From an uncultured Clostridia bacterium (lineage in GTDB: Bacteria; Bacillota; Clostridia; Oscillospirales; Oscillospiraceae), in NCBI GenBank assembly GCA_947383645.1, contig CANDEH010000130.1, positions 1 to 5,436 on the forward strand: a stretch of DNA of 5,436 nt, given 5' to 3'. Below the pieces are notes generated by a model. That model was not told the origin of the DNA. It was given only the letters and a program-made list of their open reading frames with translations, and ran no database searches. This document shows positions 1 to 4,789 of this stretch, piece after piece. The position numbers were made by a program, and so were the translations under genes. Within the stretch, counting starts at the first letter, position 1; each line of letters opens with the position of its first letter.

Positions 1-497
1 AAGAAGGCCTTCAGCTCCTCGTTCACCTTCAGGGCCAGGGACTTGATGGTGTCGATCTCCTCCCGGGTGGCCAGCTTCAGCGCCAGGGCGTGGGAGGTGT
101 TCAGCAGGGGGTCGTGGAGGTCGTCGTTCTTGTAGGAGAACTCCAGCACCGGCTCGTCAAAGGCGATGCCCTCCTCCACGCCGTAGCGGCTGGCGAAGTG
201 GCCGGCGGACACGTTGCGCACGATGACCTCCAGGGGGACGATCTCCACCTTCTTCACCACGGTCTCCCGGTCATTGAGCTCCTCCACAAAGTGGGTGGGC
301 ACGCCGGCGTCCATCAGCTTCTGCATCAGGAAGTTGCTCATGCGGTTGTTCACCGCGCCCTTGCCCATGATGGTGCCCTTCTTGGTCCCGTCGAAGGCGG
401 TGGCGTCGTCCTTGTAGGAGACGATCACCAGATTGGGGTCGGCGGTGGCGTAGACCTTCTTGGCCTTGCCCTCATAGAGCTGTACAGTCTTTTCCAT
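1..497 (-). CDS. purC: Phosphoribosylaminoimidazole-succinocarboxamide synthase (SAICAR synthetase), N-terminal part, cut by left edge
   Basis: This enzyme joins CAIR and L-aspartate using ATP to give SAICAR, in the cytoplasmic de novo purine pathway. The first 165 residues are visible, against roughly 235-240 for the bacterial family, and the reading frame is open to the window edge. The protein begins MEKTVQLYEGKAKKVY, the family's N-terminal ATP-binding strand-turn (YEGKAKKVY at residues 8-16). It continues with SYKDDATAFDG (27-37), GTIMGKGAVNN (41-51) and VIVRNVSAGHFASRYGVEEG, all hallmark SAICAR synthetase segments. The ATG at 497 is preceded by GGAGG at 512-508, 10 bases upstream. It lies 77 bases downstream of purE on the same strand with no terminator between, so the two are probably co-transcribed and share the riboswitch upstream of purE. 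One oddity is AGHF where E. coli and B. subtilis PurC carry AGS. Confidence 0.97.
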   Translation of the reverse strand, partial: MEKTVQLYEGKAKKVYATADPNLVIVSYKDDATAFDGTKKGTIMGKGAVNNRMSNFLMQKLMDAGVPTHFVEELNDRETVVKKVEIVPLEVIVRNVSAGHFASRYGVEEGIAFDEPVLEFSYKNDDLHDPLLNTSHALALKLATREEIDTIKSLALKVNEELKAF

Positions 498-574
498 AGT
501 CGTTCATCCTCCAAATCTTTTGTATTTAAATTTGATTTTTCGTTATCCTTGTACTCTTCCCCGCTCCCCGGCTC
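498..574 (-). other. purE-purC intergenic spacer
   Basis: This is a 77-base AT-rich gap in an otherwise GC-rich operon. It holds the purC ribosome binding site (GGAGG, 512-508). I see no hairpin terminator and no convincing -35/-10 pair, so read-through from purE is the simplest reading. Confidence 0.6.
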
Positions 575-1069
575 CTACTGCTCCAGCTGCTTCTGGAGCT
601 CGGCGTCGGCGGCGAGGACCCTGGCGGCGTCGGCGGCGCGCTTCTCACTGAGCTTTTTCGCCAGCCCCTCGTCCTCCACGGCCAGAATCTGGATGGAAAG
701 CAGAGCGGCATTGACCGCCCCGTCCACGGCCACGGCGGCCACCGGGATACCGGAGGGCATCTGTACCGTGGAGAGGAGGGCGTCAACGCCGTCCAGCGCT
801 TTGGACTTCATGGGGATACCGATGACGGGCAGGGTGGTGTTGGCCGCAATGGCCCCCGCCAGGTGGGCCGCCATGCCGGCGGCGGCGATGATGACGCCGA
901 AGCCCCGCTCCCGGGCGGTCTCGGCGAAGGCCTTGGCCTCGGCGGGGGTGCGGTGGGCGGAGTAGACGTGGGCCTCCCAGGGCACGCCGAAATCGCGGAG
1001 GGTGTCCACCGCCTTCTGCACCACGCCGAGGTCGCTGACGCTGCCCATGACCACAGCAACTTTCTTCAT
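575..1069 (-). CDS. purE: N5-carboxyaminoimidazole ribonucleotide mutase (PurE, class I type)
   Basis: PurE rearranges N5-CAIR to CAIR, directly supplying the substrate of PurC encoded next. From the chosen start the protein is 164 residues, the normal size of a stand-alone PurE. Visible motifs are the nucleotide-binding GSVSD (residues 9-13), SAHRTP (37-42; H39 corresponds to the catalytic His45 of E. coli PurE), AAGMAAHLAG (63-72), the LPVIGIPMKS strand and the SLLSTVQMPSGIPV-like stretch (here ALLSTVQMPSGIPV). The start was placed at the ATG at 1069 because AGGAGA (about 1082-1077) sits 7 bases before it and MKKVAVVMGS matches the family's N-terminus. The upstream in-frame ATG at 1090 would add seven non-family residues and lies inside the terminator's trailing sequence. 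The stop is TAG. The glycine-rich loop reads AAAGMAAHLAG rather than AGAGGAAHLPG as in E. coli. The H39 side of the active site is intact, so the enzyme should be active. Confidence 0.97.
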   Translation of the reverse strand: MKKVAVVMGSVSDLGVVQKAVDTLRDFGVPWEAHVYSAHRTPAEAKAFAETARERGFGVIIAAAGMAAHLAGAIAANTTLPVIGIPMKSKALDGVDALLSTVQMPSGIPVAAVAVDGAVNAALLSIQILAVEDEGLAKKLSEKRAADAARVLAADAELQKQLEQ

Positions 1070-1090
1070 AGGGGTCTCCTCTCTTCTCAT

Positions 1091-1156
1091 AAAAAATCAA
1101 AAGGACAGTCCGGTCCCGCCAAGGCGCACTTGTACCCCGGTAAGACAGGACTGCCC
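1091..1156 (-). terminator. Riboswitch-controlled intrinsic terminator upstream of purE
   Basis: GGGCAGUCC (1156-1148) pairs along 9 bases (one G-U) with GGACUGUCC (1111-1103), followed immediately by UUUUGAUUUUUU (1102-1091). The 5' arm includes the GGGCA that forms the 3' strand of the ZTP aptamer P3 (1155-1152). Aptamer and terminator are therefore mutually exclusive, which implies that ligand binding prevents termination and turns purE-purC on. The 36-base interior can form minor hairpins, including CGC-CUUG-GCG. The terminator ends 22 bases before the purE start codon and just upstream of its Shine-Dalgarno. Confidence 0.87.
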
Positions 1157-1350
1157 AGACGGCCGACAGAAAAAACAAAGGCAAAATCACACGATCCCAG
1201 TACCATGCGCTGTGGCGGCCCAAAGCGGCCGCCGCTGTCAGTCCCCCGCGGCGCCGGAGCACCGCAGGCCCATAGATGAGAGGTGTAAAATTGCCCGACA
1301 GCCCCCGGTTCCCCTGTGGTAACCCACTGAATCCGTCAGTCACCGGCGGC
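1151..1350 (-). ncRNA. ZTP (pfl) riboswitch in the purE leader, with a long inter-domain insert
   Basis: ZTP riboswitches bind ZMP/ZTP, which build up when 10-formyl-tetrahydrofolate is short, and commonly control purine and folate genes. Every expected element can be drawn on the minus strand. P1 is GCCGCCGG (1350-1343) with CCGGGGGC (1308-1301), 7 of 8 pairs. The conserved GUGACUGACGG follows (1343-1333). P2 is GUGG-GUUA-CCAC (1327-1316), followed by the conserved AGGGGAA (1315-1309). The 3' part is UGUC-GGCCGUCUG-GGCA (1168-1152), matching the family's UGCCGACCGCCUGGGCA with P3 closed by UGUC/GGCA. The pseudoknot is GACGG (1337-1333) with CCGUC (1162-1158), five perfect pairs; relative to the usual GGCGG/CCGCC both partners have changed together, which supports a real pairing. 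Between P1 and P3 lies a ~132-nt linker (1300-1169), long for this class. The identification rests on motif recall and hand folding, not a covariance search. Confidence 0.88.
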
Positions 1351-1364
1351 TTTCTTCACTTGCA

Positions 1365-1393
1365 ATAATAGAGTATCATTTTCTCATAAAAAA
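1365..1393 (-). promoter_or_regulatory. Candidate promoter of the purE-purC operon
   Basis: TATTAT (1370-1365) is a 5/6 match to the -10 box. The 17-base-spaced -35 position holds only a T run (1393-1388), a poor match to TTGACA. Transcription would start near 1358, just before the P1 strand of the riboswitch at 1350, which is where a leader promoter is needed. An alternative is TTGCGT (about 1397-1392) with TACTCT 17 bases on. The AT-rich 1360-1440 block stands out from GC-rich flanks. Confidence 0.4.
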
Positions 1394-1456
1394 CGCAATT
1401 CATCTTTGTCATAAATTGTGCCCAAATTTCCCTCCCGCCGTCTATGTAATATGGAT

Positions 1457-1490
1457 AAAGGCGCGGGACGACCGGCAATCCCGCGCCTTT
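1457..1490 (-). terminator. Strong intrinsic terminator ending the blaI-blaR1-membrane protein unit
   Basis: AAAGGCGCGGGA (1457-1468) and TCCCGCGCCTTT (1479-1490) are perfect 12-bp arms around a 10-base loop. In minus-strand sense the stem ends in UUUAUCC and is preceded by an A-rich stretch. It lies 33 bases beyond the stop of the membrane protein gene and upstream of the purE promoter region, so it separates the two transcription units. The opposite strand gives TTTATTATT after the stem, so it could also work in that direction, although no plus-strand gene needs it. Confidence 0.8.
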
Positions 1491-1522
1491 ATTATTGTAA
1501 ATAAACGGAAGATACCCGCTCC

Positions 1523-2092
1523 CTACGCCCCCGCCGGGAAGAGCCGCCGCAGGGCGCAGAGGGCCGCCATGACGCACAGAACCACCACAATATTCGCCCC
1601 CGCCAGCACCGCCACAACCGCCGATCCCCACGCCTCCAGCCCGGGGAGGAAACAGGCCAGCAGCATGGAGACGGTGTGCATCACCGCCTGAGCCGTGCGC
1701 CAGCGGAGCAGCCGGCAGCGCACCACAGGCGCGGCGTACTCCCGGGCCAGGGCGGCGCAGTCGGTGAGGAACTGGAAGTGGAAGTAGAGCCGCACTGCGG
1801 CAATGACTAAATCCAGCGGCAGGAACAGCCCGCCCACCGACAGCCCCAGGAAGGACCCCAGCCACTCCAAAACGCTCAGCACAATCATCACGCAGGCGAA
1901 GGGGCGCAGCAGCTTCAGATCCCGCCGCTCCCCCTCCAGCCCCCGGACGGCGGAGAGCAGGAGAATCCACCCCACAAACTCCGGCAGGAGGTCCACGGCG
2001 CCGATATTGAGGTTAAAATACAGAAAGACGTAGCCCCAGATGGCCTCGGAGAGGGCCTTTCGGATCACCCGGGGAGAGGTTGTCTCAGTCAA
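1523..2092 (-). CDS. Small multipass membrane protein of unknown function, third gene of the BlaI/M56 cassette
   Basis: The protein has 189 residues and is strongly hydrophobic, with about five membrane segments (roughly 17-33, 36-52, 64-83, 86-108 and 135-180, the last probably two spans). The N-terminal part has the pattern YFNLNIGAVDLLPEFVGWIL (25-44), with conserved-looking polar residues in a membrane setting. I have seen similar N-L/I-N-IG-x-D-LLP-x-F/W-x-G patterns in small Firmicutes membrane proteins, but I know no assigned function. The start is taken as TTG at 2092 because no ATG occurs in the first ~65 residues. A purine-rich GGAAGGGGG stretch lies upstream, and TTGACTGA overlaps the peptidase gene's stop by 8 bases, typical of translational coupling. 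This tight overlap and the terminator downstream place it in the same transcript as the repressor and peptidase. It could be an accessory or a target of that signalling system; no catalytic motif is visible. Confidence 0.8.
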   Translation of the reverse strand: MTETTSPRVIRKALSEAIWGYVFLYFNLNIGAVDLLPEFVGWILLLSAVRGLEGERRDLKLLRPFACVMIVLSVLEWLGSFLGLSVGGLFLPLDLVIAAVRLYFHFQFLTDCAALAREYAAPVVRCRLLRWRTAQAVMHTVSMLLACFLPGLEAWGSAVVAVLAGANIVVVLCVMAALCALRRLFPAGA

Positions 2093-4070
2093 AGCCCCCG
2101 CCCCCTTCCACCGGCAGCAGCGTCAGCTCCGCCGCCAGCTCCCGGTTCAGGTAGAGATTGACGGCAAATTTCTCCGGCGGCTCCAGACCGTCCGGCGCGC
2201 CGCCTCCGCCGGTGATAAAAAACTCCCTGTCCCAGTCCCCCTGCAGAGACTGAACGCCCCAGTATTCCCCGGTACTGCTGCTGCCGCCGACGGCGGAACA
2301 CCCCCGGATGGACTTGTCGGCGTCCTCCATCGCCGGGCGCGAGCCGTCCCGGCGGAACGGGGCGGAGGAGACAGCGATGCTCCCATAGTCCGCCTTTCCC
2401 TCCTCGCTGCCGGTGTAGACGGCCCACAGGCTCGCTCCTCCCCGAATCGTAAACGCCGCACCAGGGTCGGGATTGGTATCGTAGGTGGAGACGTTCCAGA
2501 ACATGAACTCCTCCTCGGTATAGCTCTCCACCGTGCAGGCAGTCTGCCATCGGAGGCGCACCGTAAAGTCCCCGGCCTGGGCCTCGTAGACCTGGCAGGG
2601 CAGCTCCGTACAGCCGTATCCGGGCAGGTGATCCCACCCCCGCACCAGCACCGTGTCAAAGTCCCCCTGGGGCAGCACCACCCAGCGTCCCCCCTGCCGC
2701 TCCACACGGATGTCCTGAACGCCCAGGTAGCAGCAGGCGGCGTTCTCCGGGGGCTCCGGAGCCCCCTTGGGCGCGTGGGCCAGCTCCACCGCCAGCAGCC
2801 CCTCATACCCCCGCTCCTCCGACCCGGTGAGGTTGTAGACCTTGTACCCCCGGTTGACCGCGGCCAGGGTGGGCAGGGTGGAGTCCCAGCGCTCCCAGGG
2901 CCGGTTCATCCGCTGGGACCGCAGCGCCGCCGCCAGCTCGTCCTGCTCCTCCATGGGGGCGCACAGGGCCCGGTACACCGGGCTCCCCGTAATCACCGCC
3001 TTGCCGTAGGCGTCCGCCGCCCCGGCGGGGGTGGTACAGAAGGCCGTCCGGGCCGCGGACATGGCCGCCGCCGTCTGCCACTGGGTACTCCGGGCGTCCG
3101 TCAGGTCCCAGAAATCGTCTGTGGCAGTGCCCAGGGTCACCGGAGCGGCTGCAATCAGCGCCACGCACACCGCCGCCGCGGTCATCCCCGCCGGGTACCG
3201 CTTAAACCGGGCGATGGCCTCCACCCGCCGCCGGATATTCTTTGCCCCGTTGGCCATGGAGGAGGTCCCCGGCATCCGGCTGCGCCCTCCATCGGCCATG
3301 GACAGCAGGATGTGCCCGTACTCCCGCCGCGCCTCCCCCTCCAGCCGCTCCAGCACCCGCTGGTCGCAGAGGGTCTCAATATCGTTCCCCGCCCGGTTGG
3401 CGCAAGTCCAGAGCAGGGGATTACACCAGTGGACGCAGCGGAAGAATTCGATCAAAAGCCCCCAAGCCGCGTCATAATACTTCAAATGCAGCAGCTCATG
3501 GAGCAGCACCTTGCCGTCCACCTCCGCCCCCTCCGGCAGGGCCAGCATGGGCCGGAACACGCCGCAGACGAAGGCGGTGGGCAGCCCCGCCGCCGTCACC
3601 GCCGGACAGGACCGCAGCCCGTACTCCGCCGCCACAGCGTCCACGCGCCCCTGTACCGCCGCCGGAGCCGGCGTCCCCCGGCGCAGCAGCCGCCGCAGAC
3701 GGATATAGGAAAAAACACACCGCCCCAGCAGCGCGGCAGCCACCAGAAAATAGAGTGCATACAGCCACTCCGCCCAGCCCACCGGTATTGCCGCCGGCGG
3801 CAGGGGTACGGGTGCATCGACGGTGGTCAATGTGCCAAACCGCCCGGTAGTTAGGGACTTCACCGTCTCCACCGCCAGAGGCCAGTTTACCAGCACGTGC
3901 CGCCCGAACCGCCCTGCGGGCAGGAGCAGCGGCGGCAGCAGGATCAGCCACACGGCGCACTGCCACCGCGAGGACAGCCTGCCGGTAAACATCTCCTTCA
4001 ATAGAAGCACCAGAACCGCCGCCCCGGAGACCGTCAGGGTCTGCAAAAGGACGGCCCAGATATCCCGCAT
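2085..4070 (-). CDS. BlaR1/MecR1-like M56 family membrane metallopeptidase (signal transducer)
   Basis: M56 proteins are integral membrane zinc peptidases that respond to an external signal by causing loss of a BlaI-type repressor. The 661-residue protein shows membrane segments near 7-24, 37-52, 103-123 and 294-314. The zinc-binding HELLH is at 191-195, in LLHELLHLKYYD. HWCNPLLW (214-221) and DIETLCDQRVL (230-240, E232 the likely third zinc ligand) are family hallmarks, and NIRRRVEAI (278-286) is the usual stretch before the last membrane helix. The remaining ~345 residues should be extracellular. They contain eight cysteines but no SxxK/KTG penicillin-binding signature that I can find, unlike true BlaR1/MecR1. 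The segment around 340-470 (with GGRWVVLPQGDF) looks somewhat like an NTF2-type ligand pocket, a tentative reading. The start ATG at 4070 has GGAGG (4084-4080) 9 bases upstream, lying inside the end of blaI, only 4 bases after its stop. The gene is therefore co-transcribed with blaI. Its external signal is unknown. Confidence 0.92.
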   Translation of the reverse strand: MRDIWAVLLQTLTVSGAAVLVLLLKEMFTGRLSSRWQCAVWLILLPPLLLPAGRFGRHVLVNWPLAVETVKSLTTGRFGTLTTVDAPVPLPPAAIPVGWAEWLYALYFLVAAALLGRCVFSYIRLRRLLRRGTPAPAAVQGRVDAVAAEYGLRSCPAVTAAGLPTAFVCGVFRPMLALPEGAEVDGKVLLHELLHLKYYDAAWGLLIEFFRCVHWCNPLLWTCANRAGNDIETLCDQRVLERLEGEARREYGHILLSMADGGRSRMPGTSSMANGAKNIRRRVEAIARFKRYPAGMTAAAVCVALIAAAPVTLGTATDDFWDLTDARSTQWQTAAAMSAARTAFCTTPAGAADAYGKAVITGSPVYRALCAPMEEQDELAAALRSQRMNRPWERWDSTLPTLAAVNRGYKVYNLTGSEERGYEGLLAVELAHAPKGAPEPPENAACCYLGVQDIRVERQGGRWVVLPQGDFDTVLVRGWDHLPGYGCTELPCQVYEAQAGDFTVRLRWQTACTVESYTEEEFMFWNVSTYDTNPDPGAAFTIRGGASLWAVYTGSEEGKADYGSIAVSSAPFRRDGSRPAMEDADKSIRGCSAVGGSSSTGEYWGVQSLQGDWDREFFITGGGGAPDGLEPPEKFAVNLYLNRELAAELTLLPVEGGGGFD

Positions 4071-4074
4071 CCTC

Positions 4075-4437
4075 TCACACCTCCATCTCGTCCAAAAGCC
4101 GCCGCAGCTCCTCCCGCTCCTCCCGGCTGAGCCCGCCGTCCCGGACGAAGGCGGCCACCAGCTGCCCCGCCGAGCCCCGGTACACCCGCTCCAGCAGGTC
4201 CTTCCGCTGCTCCTCGCCGCACTGCTCTCGGCTCACCGCGGCGGCATACCGCTTAGGCATCCCCCCGTCCGCTGTGACCAGTCCCTTGGCCATCATCCGG
4301 GTCAGATAGGTGTGCACCGTGGTCCGGCTCCACCCGGTCTGGGGACTCAGAGCCTCCAGAATCTGCCCCAGGTGCAGTCCCCCGCCATTCCACAGCACCT
4401 CCATCACCCGCCACTCGCTGTCTGTTAAACGCGTCAT
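4075..4437 (-). CDS. blaI: BlaI/MecI/CopY-family transcriptional repressor
   Basis: This is a dimeric winged-helix repressor that binds TACA/TGTA palindromes and is inactivated when its partner M56 peptidase is triggered. The 120 residues match the family's length (about 120-130). The N-terminal LTDSEWRVMEVLW (4-16), the recognition-helix region GWSRTTVHTYLTRMMAKGLV (35-54), the wing with KRYAAAVSREQ (62-72), and the helical dimer domain LVAAFVRDGGLSREEREELRRLL (split here: LVAAFVRDGG 93-102, LSREEREELRRLL 103-115) are all characteristic. The start was chosen at the ATG at 4437 because AAGGAGG (4450-4444) precedes it by 6 bases. The longer frame up to 4545 would read through the promoter and operators. 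At the position of the Asn-Phe cleavage site known in S. aureus BlaI/MecI the sequence has Ala96-Phe97. The start of its own gene is flanked by operators, so it should repress itself, the peptidase and the membrane protein. What else it controls is not in this window; no beta-lactamase gene is present. Confidence 0.95.
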   Translation of the reverse strand: MTRLTDSEWRVMEVLWNGGGLHLGQILEALSPQTGWSRTTVHTYLTRMMAKGLVTADGGMPKRYAAAVSREQCGEEQRKDLLERVYRGSAGQLVAAFVRDGGLSREEREELRRLLDEMEV

Positions 4438-4448
4438 GGTATCCCTCC

Positions 4449-4464
4449 TTCTACAGGTGTAGTA
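4449..4464. promoter_or_regulatory. BlaI operator 2, in the leader next to the blaI Shine-Dalgarno
   Basis: CTACAGGTGTAG (4451-4462) carries the same TACA-N2-TGTA core with 5-bp arms. It is nearly a copy of operator 1, and its centre is 27 bp away. It lies just downstream of the expected transcription start and abuts the AAGGAGG of blaI. Two tandem dyads in one promoter are usual in this regulator family. Confidence 0.85.
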
Positions 4465-4474
4465 TTCTGTGGTT

Positions 4475-4503
4475 ATTCTACAGCTGTAGAAGGAATTTGT
4501 CAA
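4475..4503 (-). promoter_or_regulatory. Promoter of the blaI operon
   Basis: TTGACA (4503-4498), a perfect -35, is followed after exactly 17 bases by TAGAAT (4480-4475), a 5/6 -10 box. Transcription should begin near 4468, giving a leader of about 30 bases before the blaI ATG. The spacer and -10 box are covered by the perfect operator palindrome. Confidence 0.92.
4476..4491. promoter_or_regulatory. BlaI operator 1, perfect 16-bp palindrome over the -10 region
   Basis: TTCTACAGCTGTAGAA is a perfect inverted repeat containing the TACA-N2-TGTA core of BlaI/MecI-family operators. It overlaps the promoter spacer and the -10 box, so a bound repressor would block RNA polymerase. Confidence 0.9.
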
Positions 4504-4543
4504 GACCGGAATCAGGCGCGGTGCACAGCGCGATATTCCACCC

Positions 4544-4576
4544 AAAAAGGACGGAGACCGGCAGAGCCGGTCTCCG
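4544..4576 (-). terminator. Probable terminator downstream of the ABC ATPase gene (left end hairpin of the repeat cluster)
   Basis: In minus-strand sense, CGGAGACCGGC-TCT-GCCGGTCTCCG is followed by TCCTTTTT. It lies about 230 bases beyond the ATPase stop and 41 bases before the -35 of the blaI promoter, so it would insulate blaI from read-through. Confidence 0.6.
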
Positions 4577-4753
4577 CCTCAGCTTGTCGAAAAAACCGTT
4601 GGTTTTTTCGACAAGCTGAGGCAAATTGGGGCCAATGGCCCCAATTTGCCTCCTGCGGGCGGGTGATTGCACGCGAAAGGAACCCCTCTTGGGTTCCTTT
4701 CACACTATCCTCCTTACCGCCGGCCTGCTCTGCCGTCTTTTTTTGACAGTCTG

Positions 4754-4789
4754 AGGCGGAGACCGGCTCTGCCGGTCTCCGCCTTTTTT
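4754..4789 (+). terminator. Plus-strand-oriented terminator-like hairpin (right end of the repeat cluster)
   Basis: A 13-14 bp GC-rich stem (4754-4767 with 4771-4784, loop TCT) is followed by a T run (4784-4789) and TATTATT. As a terminator it faces the plus strand, where no gene ends. In minus-strand sense it sits 20 bases after the ATPase stop codon and would form a 3'-end-stabilising hairpin preceded by, not followed by, the A/T tract. Confidence 0.6.

Noticed and set aside
90..965. Plus-strand 291-codon open frame across purC and purE
   Set aside because: It is antisense to two unmistakable enzymes and spans their intergenic gap; its composition is that of a reverse-strand shadow.
1287..1303. 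CUGUCGGGCA after P1 as an alternative, nearer P3 strand for the riboswitch
   Set aside because: It lacks the CCGUCU pseudoknot segment present at 1162-1157, so it cannot complete the aptamer.
783..1343. Minus-strand 186-codon open frame running from the riboswitch into purE
   Set aside because: It covers the structured leader and then reads purE out of frame, with low-complexity Gly/Arg/Pro sequence.
1356..1970. Minus-strand 204-codon frame overlapping the membrane protein gene
   Set aside because: It runs through the terminator at 1457-1490 and the candidate pur promoter, and is Gly/Ala/Arg-rich out of frame; the 1523-2092 frame has coherent membrane segments.
2040..3854. A 604-codon open frame on the plus strand
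   Set aside because: It lies exactly antisense to the M56 peptidase gene. The protein is Pro/Arg/Gly/His-rich with no family motif, as expected of a shadow frame in GC-rich DNA, and it lacks a convincing ribosome binding site.
2085..4070. Calling the peptidase a true BlaR1 or MecR1 beta-lactam sensor
   Set aside because: The membrane peptidase half fits, but the penicillin-binding sensor motifs are not visible, so only the broader M56 family is supported.
4438..4545. N-terminal extension of the BlaI repressor to an ATG at 4545
   Set aside because: It would translate the promoter and both operators; the ATG at 4437 has an ideal Shine-Dalgarno and gives the family-length protein.
4478..4703. 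Two short minus-strand frames within the hairpin element
   Set aside because: They translate inverted repeats and have no ribosome binding site; the region is better explained as structured non-coding DNA.
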